NCBI GenBank assembly: GCA_963920575.1
Contig: OY986975.1
Location: 18,631,897-18,695,896 of the forward strand
Reading direction: 5' to 3'
DNA: 64,000 bases
DNA from: Narthecium ossifragum
Lineage: Eukaryota; Streptophyta; Magnoliopsida; Dioscoreales; Nartheciaceae
Of the stretch, positions 1-12,758 are shown piece after piece (the first letter of the stretch is position 1; the number at the start of each line of letters is the position of its first letter). Below the pieces are notes generated by a model, which ran no database searches, was not told the origin of the DNA, and saw nothing but the letters and a program-made list of their open reading frames with translations. The position numbers were made by a program, and so were the translations under genes.

Positions 1-576
1 TATATTCCGAAATATAATATTATATTCAAAACCCTCAAAGCCTCTACTTAAGGGCTAATTGATCCCGTCGATCCGACGTCCAAACGACGTCGGATTCAAG
101 ATCCAACTTAGCCATGAGTAGGTGTATATACCATGATCAACATATCCAAAAATCATAATCATCCAACGATTGGATTAACGGGAAACACTAATCAAAAGTC
201 GCTGATCAAACCAACCTACCCATTAATTGCTGCAACACAGCCCTCCAGAAAACAATTCATAATAAATCGTATAAAAATCGGTAAAATATGAAATAAGATG
301 GAATGGAAAGCTAACGAAGAGATCTACAACTCTTCTGATCATCTCAACTCAAGATCAAGTACATGCCGCCCGGAAAACACGCCTCAAGCCGGCTGTTCTT
401 CAAGAACAGCAGAAAACCAGAAATCCGAGCTTAATCATGCATAAAACCTACTCAAATCTCAACCAAACATCAGGAAACTTATATCAGTAATTCTAATAGG
501 CATAAGGAATCCAAAAAAACAAAGATCAACAAGATCCAACGGCTAGATCTAAAGAAAGCCCAAAAACAACATCAGT
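1..576 (-). repeat. Fragment of a Tekay-like LTR
   Basis: This stretch closely resembles 17,500-18,060 and 24,850-25,410, which are parts of the two LTRs of the Tekay-like gypsy element further right. Shared landmarks include the GACGTCCAAACGACGT palindromic stretch near 78 and the run about 'aacagcagaaaacc' near 410. It lies in the same orientation as those LTRs (coding sense on the minus strand). It is cut by the window edge and by the assembly gap, so it could be part of a full element or a solo LTR. Confidence 0.75.
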
Positions 577-776
577 NNNNNNNNNNNNNNNNNNNNNNNN
601 NNNNNNNNNNNNNNNNNNNNNNNNNNNNNNNNNNNNNNNNNNNNNNNNNNNNNNNNNNNNNNNNNNNNNNNNNNNNNNNNNNNNNNNNNNNNNNNNNNNN
701 NNNNNNNNNNNNNNNNNNNNNNNNNNNNNNNNNNNNNNNNNNNNNNNNNNNNNNNNNNNNNNNNNNNNNNNNNNNN
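577..776. other. Assembly gap (200 N)
   Basis: Exactly 200 undefined bases, a conventional scaffold-gap length; the true missing length is unknown. The gap interrupts the LTR fragment on its left, which suggests that the repeat caused the break. Confidence 0.98.
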
Positions 777-1475
777 ACACCTACGACGAGAGTGATAGCG
801 ACCCACGAGGGCGGGGCTTAAGGCGGCGCCGCTCCCATAGCGTGGCAAAACCCTTCGTAACGGCTGTCAACTAGTGCCGTCAAACCGGACGGTCGTCCTC
901 TCCACCAGGCCCCAGGCCCCAGGCCCCTCTCTTAACGCCGATCCAACTCCAAATCCCCCATCTTTTTCGCGATGAATGGAACCATTATAATGAGTAAAAA
1001 TATTAAAGGCTCCTATACGAGTTTATTCGGTAAACAATTAAGTATTCATGTCGTTGAAGCCATTCAAAAAGATTAGAGGACAACCTGCCAATTAAAAATT
1101 TAGGGGTAATCCCAAGAACAACATCATTGGTGATTGTATTCGGTACGTTGTCCCTTAATCTGAAGCTTGATCGGTTCATCTCTTTCGTTTTATTCTTCAT
1201 ATATATGCAAGCAATTATTTCTTGGATTACTTTACAAGATGCAGGTTAGAATGTACTTTGCAATTGCAATTAGTCTTAATGATGTTATCAGCAATTTCGT
1301 TCATTGACCAGCCAGCTTCTGAAATGGACGACCATACTATTTTTCTTTTACTAATAGGTTGCCATCTAATTTAGCTAACATTGAATATTTGATTTAAATA
1401 TCCTTTAAAAGAATACAAATAATGGATATTTTGCTTATTAGTAGGTGAGCTTTTTTTGACCCATTTTATATTTTA
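777..1475. other. Intergenic, no gene seen
   Basis: The first 200 bases after the gap are GC-rich and may still be LTR sequence; the rest is AT-rich upstream DNA of the acetolactate synthase subunit gene. I see no coding exon, RNA gene or clear transposon boundary. Confidence 0.5.
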
Positions 1476-1600
1476 CTAGATGGTGGGTCTGTGCCACCTG
1501 ACACGGCTAACTGTCCGTCCTCACTATCTCTATTATAACTTATATCACATCAGTCATTATTTTATTTATTTATTTAATTATAATTTTATATCACATGTAA
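1476..1600 (-). mobile_element. Helitron 3' end
   Basis: Read on the minus strand, a short imperfect hairpin (GTGTCAGGTGGCAC) is followed about 12 bases later by CTAG and then T, the signature of a Helitron 3' terminus inserted in an A/T site. The same sequence, including the adjoining CACTATCTCTATTATAACTTA stretch in part, recurs at 51,780-51,878 on the other strand. The 5' end could not be placed, so the left limit is firm and the right limit approximate. It lies about 350-470 bp upstream of the next gene's start codon. Confidence 0.6.
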
Positions 1601-1864
1601 CCATGAGATCGGTTACGTTTGATAAAATAATTTAAACAAAATGGTGGCTCTTTAATTATGCGATAATAATTTTCTCAGCTTTGGCTTAACCCAAGAAAAC
1701 GGTAAGAAACAAACTAGTATATATATTAGTACTAGCCTATGACATGACTCGTCACTCCAGTCGCCACCGGTTCCTCATTTCAAACCTCTTTAAATTCCAA
1801 TAATACCCCTATAACTTCACTATCCATTTACCCACAACCGCCAAGCTATTCTTGTAATAGTTCG

Positions 1865-1872
1865 TATTTATA
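1865..1872 (+). promoter_or_regulatory. Candidate TATA box of the acetolactate synthase subunit gene
   Basis: TATTTATA lies about 75 bp upstream of the ATG at 1947, a spacing compatible with a short 5' UTR. This is inferred from position and sequence only. Confidence 0.4.
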
Positions 1873-1946
1873 GGGGTAAATTAGTTAGTTCTTCACAACC
1901 CTAATACGGCAGTGGCAGTGGCAGTGCCTCCAGCTCTCCGGCGTCC

Positions 1947-4900
1947 ATGGCGGTCGCATCGGCTCCTTCCGTCCCTCTTGTTAGAGCTTTTAGCCACTCC
2001 TCGCTAGCCCAATGCGAAGTTGGATTCGGGTTGGGGTTGTCGAGGGCGTTTGGCCCGTCGAGAAATGAGGCGGGGTCGAGGTGGAGGCGTGGGAGGGTGG
2101 GGGTTTTGGCGAGCAGCTCGGATGAGCGGGGGAGCGAGGCTCGGGTGGCTGTTAGCGACGCGCAGCGGGCGACGGGGAGGAGCGTGTAAAGGACTCAACT
2201 CTCTTGTTTGAAATGCATCTTTTTTGGTAAACGTGGAGGTTTTGGGGTGGGTCTTTTATGTAGGGATATATGCATCACAGAGGGTAGTAATAGGTTCCTT
2301 ATGTTGGAGGATCTTGTCAAGGAGTCTTCTTTCTTGCTTGTAATGTGGTTTGCATTGATGGTTTGGTGCTCGGTTTTTGAGTTGGGGAAGTTTTAGTTTG
2401 GGGTTTTATCTTGTTTTTCTTTTTTGGACGTATAGTTTGATAGGAATCACTTCATCAGGGTTAGGAAATTGCAGATTACTTGACTTCCGGTAATTGGTAG
2501 TTAAAGCTTTTGGGGGGATGGGTTCTTGATTGCCTGCATATTTTAATAAGAAACAGTTCATTGAGGAAAGGTGTGGACTTTCCTGATCCTAATAGCATTT
2601 GGATTTATGGCTAGTTGATCCTTGTGCGATCTATTGATGGCTGGGGAGTTTTTGGCTCTTTCAACTTAATCGAGGGTCAGAAATTTTTTTAAAGACCCGA
2701 TGTTCTTATTTATGATGTCATTTGATTACATGGGTTATTGCTCATTTAGGTCATTTGGTGTTCATCCAGTGTCTTTTGGGTGAATTTTATATGCGTCTAG
2801 TTTTTCATTGGAGGATTATTTGCCTTGACCTATTCTATATTGACCTATTCTTTTGACAGCTGGGAACTTGTGAAAACTTGGCCTACTTTTTTATGGTGTC
2901 ATTGAGTTCATCAATGTGTGTCTCACTTTGTTGTCCGAGGCTTGCTTTCTTCTGGTTTGCAGGTTTTCTTATTTCTGGTGGGAGTATTTATAAATCCATA
3001 TAGCTATTGGGTCTTTATTTGTTTGGTAGTTGATTTTTTTGGGTTTTTTGCTCGTGTTTGTGTAATTCTCTGCGAAATTTCACATTTGCTGCAGTAAGTT
3101 GAAATTGACTTATTTAGGGCCGGAACTTTGTAAGGTGTATGTCTTTCTTATCTCATAAGCTTTGTAGTCACAATTGATTGGTAAGAAATGCTACTATCTA
3201 TCTATTCATTGGACAACACAACCAGTTGCTTTATTGATGGAAAGGAGTGACGGCTAACTGTTGTTACAAGGCTTCTACGTGCTCTTTTGTAGAGCTATCT
3301 ACACATAAAACATTTGGATTAAGATATTGGAAGGCATTTAGGTATTTGACAATTCATCCTTCAGAGTTTCTGGCAGTGTTCCGTGGATGTCTCTGGCCGA
3401 TGTTCTATCACAACACAGGCTAATGTTGCAAACTGACATTGTTTACTAATAACAGGAGGTGACTTCGCTATTATTGCACAACTATGGTGCACTTGAATTC
3501 AAGTGTGATTTTATACTCGTTCTTCTAAATACGAAATATTGTCCCTCTTTAAACCAACCTCCCATATTTCTGTTGATCACTATGTTCACTGGTTTCTTCT
3601 GTTTGTTTTGCAACAACCTGTTTTCCAGATCTGTGGTTGTTAAAGATATTTTCCATTGGCCTTGTTCAAGAATACATGTTCATATAATCTATCAATCTTT
3701 CTTATGGATACAGGGTGAAGCGGCATACTATTTCTGTTTTCGTGGGGGATGAAAGTGGTATAATAAATCGAATTGCTGGAGTCTTTGCTAGAAGGGGATA
3801 CAACATCGATTCACTTGCAGTTGGTCTCAATAGGGACAAAGCCTTGTTCACAATTGTTGTATGTGGGAATGATCTCGTACTCCAACAAGTTGTTGCACAA
3901 CTCAACAAGCTTGTGAATGTGCAGATGGTAACTATTTGTGCATTTTGAGTAAATTCTGAAAGTATGACTTGCACCTCATGAAGTTGTTCCAGCAGGCTTA
4001 GTTGTTCCAGCAGGCTTACAAATGCTAATATTGTTACAAGGCTGATGTCTATACTAGGAGTCAAGTAACATAAAGTAGCACATCAAGGAGGAACTTTATA
4101 GGCCTGCAAGGGAGGTCAAGGTTTATGAAAAGAATGAAGCATTCAAATAGCTGACTGAGAAATATTTCCAACCTTTTGCAAGAACTTGGGATGGCATGTA
4201 TTTTCCATAGGTCTCCTTTTAAATATTTATTTCAGAAAAGTAAAGTATTATGTCCTATCTAGCCTCTCATCCTTACGATGTATTCCCCATTATGTCCATG
4301 TGTTAGCATTCCTACTCTGAACAGGTTCTATAGAGATTGATTTAGATAGATGTGGTTGAGAAGTCATATCTTTAGAACACAGTGGTGATTGAAATCCAAA
4401 AGTTGTTGATTTTGAAGTTCAAAATACATCTGGTGTAGGTGGTTGTCATGGAGGCAATTATATTTTGGGACTGTATAAAAGGTGATTGGAACTTGGAAGA
4501 GTGGTAGTTTTTGGATTTGTTATCTGTTGATCAACTGGAAGAAATGTTTTTCCCCTGCAGATTGAACATCGGAAAGAGCTTAGAGCTACATATAGTGGTT
4601 AATGCTATAGTTGGCCAACAGGTCATTGTATAAATTCAAGGAGCAATGGCAGAATTGTTTTAGATGCACATAAACACAAAACACAGAAATGTGTGCCTTT
4701 TGCATGCCGTGTGAGGAGTGAGAGATTCACGCTTAATGGCTCCTCTTTTATGGAATGGTGAAAGAGCTGTAAGTAAATGGTCATTCATCTATGAGTCTCA
4801 CAAATTTGATTTAACTACTATATGTTTTGTCTAAGGACTAGTCTCCAACCTGACACTTCAAATATGATGTTTTATCATCCCATATGTGTATAAATACTTT

Positions 4901-7900
4901 TAAGCGGCTCGGGGTTACAACACCTGACAAAGTTTTGGTTGGATTTGGATAAGTTAGTGCTCACAATAAATGGTCATTCATCTATGAGCCTCAGAAAATT
5001 TTGATTTAACTACTATATATTTTTTTTCTTAAGGACTAGTCTCCAGACATTTCGATATGATGTTTTATTATCCCATATCTGTACAAATACTTTTTAGTGA
5101 GATGGGGTTATGGTAGCTGACAAATTTTTGGTTGAAATTGGATAAGTAGTGCTGTGTTTTGTTCTGCATAAGGTCTATTTTGAGAGAAGGGCCTGTCATG
5201 ACACCCTCCTCAGTGCCCTCCTCAAACCCTCTTGTTGCTAACTGCCCAACAAGTCCTTTTCAGGACATTGTGACAACCTTTTAGTACTATTTCTATTCTT
5301 GTCTCTATTTTGTTTAGTTGATGCAGCATCCGACGAGTAAATTTGTTCCAGGTTGAAGATCTATCAAGGGAGCCACAAGTGGAACGTGAGTTGATGCTTA
5401 TAAAATTGAATGTTAATCCTGACAAACGCCAAGAGGTAGCGTTTTAGTCCCTGTGTACCATCCATGAGAATCTTTTGTCTTACAGCAGATGCTATCACAT
5501 ATCACCAAATTGTGTTTATTGCGCAACTATAACTTGCGGATTGTCATGCACTGAGTCACATGATGATGCATGAGCTTGTACTTTGCTGTATGTACTTTTA
5601 GTGTAATGTTGGACATTTTGGCTTCTCAGCTTACATAGTAGATTAATATGCCAGACTTTAGGGAGTTTTTTACACTTAATGCAAACATAAAACTTTTGGT
5701 CACCTTGATTATTAATCCTCATGTTCATAAGCAAATTTAATGTCTGGAAAATGGGAGCCATCTTCTTTGATTTGCAGTTGCTTGTTCATTTGCTGTGTAT
5801 TGATTCACCATGTATTTCATATAAAGTAGGTGATACATAAAAGCAGCTGTTTGAAACTTACCTGAATGAAATACATTGGTAGGTCTTCTCACTGGTTTTC
5901 TAATTGTTTAATATACTGTGAAAGGGCTGCAGCTGTTTGGTATGTGATAGTGTTGTACTCTAAATATGCCGTGTACTCAGATTTGTTGTTGATTCTGTAT
6001 CGAAGTTACAGTTGTCTGCTGTAAATATCAATTTGCAGGTCATGGCTTTGGTTGATGTGTTTAGAGCAAGAGTTGTGGATATTTCAGAACATTCGCTAAC
6101 CATCGAGGTGGTATTTTTCATTTCTTGTCATCATTTATCTTAAATTTCTCCCATTAATGTACTTTAGCTGCTCTACCAAAATATTCCGTTCTAATTTATG
6201 CCCAAGGTTGCAGGTAACTGGAGATCCTGGTAAAATTGTTGCCGTTCAGAGGAACCTGAGTAAGTTTGGGATCAGAGAAATCGCAAGAACTGGAAAGGTT
6301 TTTTACATTGTTAAGCTGTAGTACCATAGTGGACTGTCTTCTATTGGCTATATCTCATAATTTTGTATCAAATAGCTCTGATTTCTGTATCAGATTGCTC
6401 TGAGGCGTGAGAAGATGGGAGCATCTGCTCCGTTTTGGAGGTTTTCTGCTGCTTCGTATCCAGATCTGGAAGGGATAGCGCCTCCAGATGTAGTTCTTAG
6501 ATCTAGACCTAGTACAATTCGTGACAAGTCAGAGCAGTCATCAACAGTATGCAAATGTTCAAGTATTTCTGTTGTCATATATGTTATTATCTTGATTTTT
6601 ATGCATACCTTCTTGTGATTTCTTATAAAAATGTTTCAAATATGTGTTTACAAGTATTGCATATGCCTATGTTAGCCCACTCTGATTTTTGACGTGTGTA
6701 TTGCTTGAATCCAAGATAAATATTGGTTCATGGGGTTAAGACAGCAGTATCAGCATTAAAACTAAATTTTGATATTGAAACTTTTTTGGGGTTTTCAAGA
6801 TAAACATTGATCTAGACAGAATTTAAGGATATCCCTTTTAGCAAGTGGTACAAATTGTCGTCTTCATAAGATCTGTTGATCCAAGAAAATAGCCAAGATT
6901 GTTGAATTTTGCAAGTAATTTATAATAAGCCATCTTGGTAATTTCAATGTTTGGTTTGATGTACTTTCATTTGTGGCTTAAAGCTTCAGAATTTGTATGC
7001 TAAAATTCGCCTTTGTATCCTTTTTTGTAGAAAAAATTCAAATCTATAGCTTTGTGTGACTTCTGAATATCTAGATGGATTTAAGTTTCTTGTAGCTTTT
7101 TGGAGATTCTTACTTGTTAAATGCTTTGAACGTGTCAAGTTTATAGGTTGGTCGAGTTTTATGCTGATGAAAATAAAATTTCTTGGTCATTTGCTATTTA
7201 TGGGTAGAGACTTTCCTATGCTCAACTTTTCATTTTTTGGATCTTGTGAATTTGCAGACTAATCTAAGCTTTTTTTGCGTTTACTTTAAGTTGGGGTGAG
7301 AGATCGCTTATCCAATGGAAAAATATACATGAAACTGCATTTAAAATACTCCATATTCCACGGCCGTGTCAATGTGCCTAATGCACCTCTAGTGATAGTT
7401 TCCTTGGCACGATAGGTGACAATTATGTAAAAAAGGAAAAAATAGGAAGAGAAATGCCATACAATACGATTATCACATGAAAATTTCCATTCTAGAGTCT
7501 TTGATTGAACATAAAAGATACGAAACAACTAATCATGTACTTTTATGTTCAAGGAAATATGACTGACTATAGAAGGATGTAATGTTCTTTGATAATCATC
7601 AAAAGCAAGCTCATGCATGTCACATGCCAAAATTTGCACATAGAATGCTATATTCCCTTGGTTATCTTGAATATCAGCCATTCTAGTGATTATGTCAAAC
7701 ACCTACAGAACATGTTAACGATGCGGACTCATGGTCCAGCTGCATATTGGGCTCATATGTTGTCTATGAAGGTGGTGGGTGCTATGATCTATATGTGCTG
7801 CCACAAAGTTCTCCCCATGGACTACATATCATTGTCCTTTTGTGAATATCCCTTCACCATTTTGAGGTTGCTATGCTCACTCTAGGTCATTATGTTAACT

Positions 7901-10900
7901 AACATCCTCCCAATATTCGATCATTAGGCGGATCAATAATGACCTAAATTTGCAACGCCAAAGTTGATTAATTGCAGTTATCATTTAGGGTTAAATACCT
8001 TTTAGTAATCTCAATTTTGTTAAAATTTCAATTTGTTCCATCAACTTTAAAGCGTTTCAATGTGGTCTTTCAATTTACAAACCATTTCAATGTGGGATTG
8101 ATCCGTGACGTCGTTAGGTCAACTAATGGTTGGACCAGTCTGACCAATTTTGACCTAATTTTGTTCACTCAGAGAGCCAAATGGCTCTCTCCCCTCTTTC
8201 ATCTCTCTCTCATGCTTGACCTATCTCTTCCCTCTATTTCTCTCTCCTCACTCTTGATCTATCTCTTTTCTCTCTCTTGTCTCTTCTCTTCCCTTTGTCT
8301 CTCTCCTCTCCCTTTCTCTCTATCATGATCTCTCTTCTCTCTCCTTCTCCTACCCCTCTCTTTCCTCTCTCTCCTGATCCCTCTCTTTTCTCTCTTCGTT
8401 TTTTCACCTCTTTCTAGACAGAGAGAGGGGAGCCACGTGGCTCTCTAGAATGGCCAAAACTGGGTCAAAATTGGTCAGACTGGTCAAACTGTTTGTTAAC
8501 CTAACAAGATCAAGGGGCAGGGCCCAGATTGAAACGGTTTTGTAACAGGGGACCACATTAAATCGTTTTAAAGTTGAGGGACCAAATTGAAATTTTCTCC
8601 AAACTTGAGAGTTTAAGGTATTTGATCCTTTTTTTATATCTGAACCTGCATTTCACAATTATTTTTCTTCAGTCTAAACTCGTTCTCTCTTCTCCTCACT
8701 GGAGTGTAAATAACATTTTTCATAGCTACGTAAGGTTACATATGTACGAGTTAAGTAGTAATGTTTTATGTTTAATGAAGGTACCATCTTTCCTGAGAAC
8801 GGGTTCTTATGCTGAAACTAGGTAAATCTGAGTAAAATTTGAGGATATTCCGTATTAAACTTTCATGTAATTGATAAGTGTCACAGTCCATTACCTTAGT
8901 GGCAACGTATGAGCTTGTCTTGAATAAAGGGTTAGATTGTGATTTCCATTTCCTTCTATCGTATATGTTCATGCCATACAATCTCATGTAATGTTGCAGC
9001 CAGACTACAAGAGAGAAACCAGCTGATATGAATCCCATTTGTTTGTTCATGTAGAATATTTTAGTAAGAGCTGGACCTTATTTTGAGTGATGTATATGAT
9101 CTGGCCAATATATTTTGTGGAAACTCCCAAAAAGCCTCTCTCAAGCTTTATTGTTTCTTTTAGTTTCCAAAGCTGAAGCAGAATTTTTGAAGGACTAGGA
9201 ACCATTATGTGTTTGAAAGATTGAGAGGATTTTTTTGGTCAATTGGCAGCACTGATGGGTTTATTTTGATTGATGTAGATGATCTGACAATATATTTGGA
9301 GAGCCTAGAAAATCCCCTCTCAGCTTTATTGAGTTTCCAAAGCTAGGATGTAGAAACAAAATTCTTTAAGGACTAGGAACCATTGGAGGTTTAAAATATT
9401 GTGAGGGTCATTAGTCAATTGGCAACCCTCACCCAGCGGTGATTTGAATTAATGTCATTAAGATACATGCCTATTCTCATGAGATGAATTAAGAAACTCA
9501 TTGCGTCTTCATTTTCAAAGTCTAACCTGAATTTGTGGGCCTTTGACTTGAGTGGCATGACTTGGTTGCCGAAAAATGCAGTTTGAATGACATTTGTTCA
9601 GAGAGCGGTTGTCTTATGATTTCTTTGTTCTTTGCTACTTGAAATTTTGAGCTGAATTAGATCTCTGATTTTGCTAACTGGACGATTTACTTCATTAACA
9701 GCCCACTGCTGATTTTTCCAACTATTGCTTTTTTAAACATTTTAGCTGACAACCTCCATGTCAGATTGTTCCTTCCTATTAGAATATCTTTTTTTAGGTT
9801 GTTTAACTAGTTGCAAGTGCTTTCTTTTGTCTCTTCATTCGTTACTACTTGATCACCATTCTGTTCATTTGTGTCGATGCCCGCAGACATTGTAACTGTT
9901 CTCTCTTTTTTATCACATGAAGGGCGATGTTTATCCGGTGGAGCCATATGAGGTGACCTCAAAAAAAAATGTTCTTGATGCTCATTGGGGTGTTCTTGAT
10001 AGTGAAGATGTAAGTTACCAGCATATTCTTTGTTTGATGTTTCTCTCAATGTTTAACAGAAACCCACTGGGGACCTGATGAAGATGTTTACATTTCTGCT
10101 TAATTTGAATCATTAACGCTACTATTCTTGTGAGCATTGACTACATACAAACTATTGTCATTGTACTAAAACGTGATGTATGTAACATCGTTTATGTTGG
10201 GCATTGAGAAGACACAGTTGGCATGTTTCAACCAAGTTCTTTCAGTGGGCATTTTTTATTTTTACAAGAGTTGCATTAATCTGAGTGGATTGGGAGTTAT
10301 CAATGTACATGATTGACTAAGGCCTTTCAAAAGACACATTGGAACTTTGGTAATTAACTACCGCCACCTTCTTAGATATCGAAACTGGTATGCTATAGTT
10401 TTAGGTATAGCCAACTGCACTGTCTTGCATTCCGTCTTTATAAGACGAGTATGAAGATCAATGAAAACTAACACCCAATTTGTGCTGTACTAGTCAAGTG
10501 GTCTTTGCTCGCACACGCTGTCTATCGTTGTGAATGATACTCCTGGAGTCCTAAACATCGTAACGGGAGTATTTTCTCGTAGGGGCTACAGCATTCAGGT
10601 CAGTTGTAGTTATGAGTTGCATTTCTTTCTTCTCCTTAGTTGAAGGCTTCTCATTAAGTTGGTGGTATTCTTTTCAGAGCCTTGCTGTTGGTCCAGCGGA
10701 GAAGGAAGGCATTTCTCGTATTACCACAGTAGTTACTGGCACTGATGATACAATTGGCAAATTGGTCCAGCAACTGTACAAGCTTATTGATGTCCATGAG
10801 GTGACTAATACCTATAAAAGTAGTTATACGCTGGTATGAATTCTGATATCTGAAAAACATTCATAATCTTCTCAGGTTCAGGACATAACATATTTGCCTT

Positions 10901-12128
10901 TTGCTGAAAGAGAACTGATGTTGATAAAAATCGCTGTGAATACTAGTGCTAGAAGGGATGTCCTAGATATTGCTGATATATTCCGAGCCAAGGCTGTTGA
11001 TGTATCTGATCATACAGTAACACTTCAGGTACAGTATACTTAATAATTGAATCTCTCTCTCTTGGTACTTTGGTGATAACAGCTGCATCTATGGCGCCTG
11101 TGTAATTTGCTTAAAGATTTACAGAGGCAGAAGTGCCAAGAATGGTTTGACCGAGTTTAGAAATCATGAGTTTTCCTGAGTCTTGTAATGTAGTCACAGC
11201 TATATTATCCCTTTTAGCATGTATCAATGTGGAATCATAGCCCATTTGGTAGGAGCTCTATGCTTTGTTTGATCATACATCAATGTTTAAAGTGTAGCAA
11301 AAGTGACACCATTCATTGGATCTCCAATTACTGTCGAAAAATATGCTTATTCTGTTAAAATATGACTACTGAGATTCTGTCTTGTCATATTCTCAAGTTG
11401 CGAACTGCACAGATTCCATGCAAGAATCTGAAAATTGGGACCTTTTGTTCTACTGCTGTAGGTTACTGGAGATTTGGACAAGATGGTCGCTCTGCAGAGC
11501 TTGTTGGAGCCCTATGGCATCTGCGAGGTCTGTCGGAGTAATCTAGTTTTTGGTTTTGTTTGTGTAAGACTGCCTTATATCCTAAATTTAGACTTCGCTG
11601 TGATTGTAATTATTTATTATCTGCCAAAAAAAACATATTAATTCGTTAGAAGAGTATGGACCTTGTGGAAAGTAGAAGAATCCCCAAGATCATAGCCTCG
11701 CCTAGCTTAATGTGCCATAGGTTAAGTTGACTGCTGTGACAGCCCTTTTTCAAGCATCACATATTGGCTTTACAACTACATGAATATTATATGTTAATGG
11801 TAAGTACTGAATACAGAACCAACCTATTGTACTTTAAATTTTCATGTTGATTGATAGTTGGTGATATATCTCTCCATCAAGCATTGGAATACTAGAGCTG
11901 CCTGTGGACCATGTGCTGAGTTAATTATCTTTGATGACTGAGGTTGTGGATATGAATATGCCCAGAAATCTACTTGAATAGGAACCAGTACTTACCTATG
12001 TTCTTTTTTGTGCTGAAGCTTATTTTGACTCACATTGCTTGTAGGTGGCAAGAACTGGTCGTGTAGCACTAGCTCGGGAGTCTGGTGTGGATTCGAAGTC
12101 CCTTCGGGGCTATCCTCTTCCACTGTGA
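1947..12128 (+). CDS. Acetolactate synthase regulatory (small) subunit, plastid, 12 exons
   Basis: This is the regulatory subunit that activates acetolactate synthase and confers feedback inhibition by branched-chain amino acids in the plastid. Exons by GT-AG sites and reading frame are 1947-2185, 3714-3927, 5352-5435, 6039-6107, 6214-6297, 6394-6546, 9923-10009, 10494-10598, 10678-10800, 10876-11028, 11462-11527 and 12045-12128. They total 1,461 nt, or 486 residues plus stop, close to the roughly 480-490 usual for plants. Exon 1 encodes a Ser/Ala/Arg-rich transit peptide. Two homologous halves follow, each opening with an ACT domain ([13 protein letters not shown]... and [16 protein letters not shown]...) and each including an ARRGYNI- or [12 protein letters not shown] motif and a VTGD motif. 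The second half ends in the conserved [14 protein letters not shown]. All junctions keep frame and no stop interrupts. Introns 2 and 6 are large and repeat-rich. The start is the first ATG of the open exon. Confidence 0.95.
4775..5153. repeat. Tandem duplication in intron 2 of the acetolactate synthase subunit gene
   Basis: Two diverged copies of a roughly 190-bp unit, both opening with AAATGGTCATTCATCTATGAG, start at 4775 and 4968. No coding content. Confidence 0.8.
7988..8628. mobile_element. 641-bp foldback (long inverted repeat) element in intron 6
   Basis: The left arm, reading GGGTTAAATACC from 7988, is matched by the reverse complement of the right arm, reading GGATCAAATACC from 8628. 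Pairing continues for roughly 200 bases per arm: AAAATTTCAATTTG, TCAACTTTAAA, then GACCAGTCTGACCAATTTTGACC. The centre is a CT-rich microsatellite at about 8180-8420. No coding capacity. I could not find a convincing target-site duplication, so the superfamily stays open. Confidence 0.75.
9081..9430. repeat. Tandem duplication in intron 6 of the acetolactate synthase subunit gene
   Basis: Two copies of a roughly 182-bp unit start at 9081 and 9263. Shared blocks are GATGTAKATGATCTG, AGTTTCCAAAGCT and AAGGACTAGGAACCATT. They differ by many substitutions and small gaps, so the duplication is not recent. Confidence 0.75.
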
Positions 12129-12339
12129 TTGCAAATGCCGACCTCTTAAATGCTAACACTTGTATCCGCTGCTGCTTATGTTGCGCTCATCAATTGTTTA
12201 TCCTACTGAATACAACCTACTATAAGTTATTTTCAGGCTTGTAATGGACCTAAAATACTGTAGGAGCTAAATTTTTCATCTTCCAGTCATTGTATGAATT
12301 TGGTGTTAGGCCCTTATATGCCTGTGGCACAGAAACAGT

Positions 12340-12758
12340 GGAGTAGCTTTTGCGGTTGGTTCTGGTGGATGTTGTCTTGGCGGCGGAGTTGTTGGCGATT
12401 GAGGCGGCCTTGGTATGTTTGAGGGAGGAGGGTATCAAGCAGTTGGTGATTGAGTCGGATTCACGAGGTTATGTAGATATCCTTAATGGTTTCAGGTTGT
12501 GGCCTAAGGAGGTGGAGTTCTTGGCGAGGAGGATTTGGTCTAAGGTCCTCTGTTTTTATTGTGTCATCTTCTTGCATATTCCTAGGTTCTTTAATGCGAG
12601 GCTGATTGTATTGCGAAGTGATGTCAGTCATTCCAGAGCACCTTTCAGGTGGTCAGCGGAGGAGGACGGCTTTGAGCTTTTGGACTTAGTGATGTAATGA
12701 GCTTTTGGACTTAGTGATGTAATGCCAGCTTTTGGGCTCAACTAATCGAAAAAAAAAA
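12340..12758 (+). mobile_element. 5'-truncated LINE, RNase H end plus poly(A)
   Basis: A translated stretch from about 12,362 reads AAELLAIEAALVCLREEGIK followed by a VIESDS motif. This is the RNase H domain that ends ORF2 of plant L1-type LINEs, and it is closely similar to 57,440-57,540. The tail carries a duplicated GAGCTTTTGGACTTAGTGATGTAAT and a poly(A) run at 12,749-12,758. Everything 5' of the RNase H domain is missing. It lies just downstream of the acetolactate synthase subunit gene, probably in or next to its 3' UTR. Confidence 0.75.

Noticed and set aside
9887..9922. Upstream acceptor CCCGCAG at 9,886 for exon 7 of the acetolactate synthase subunit gene
   Set aside because: It would bring an in-frame TAA after two codons; the AG at 9,921-9,922 gives the conserved [10 protein letters not shown].
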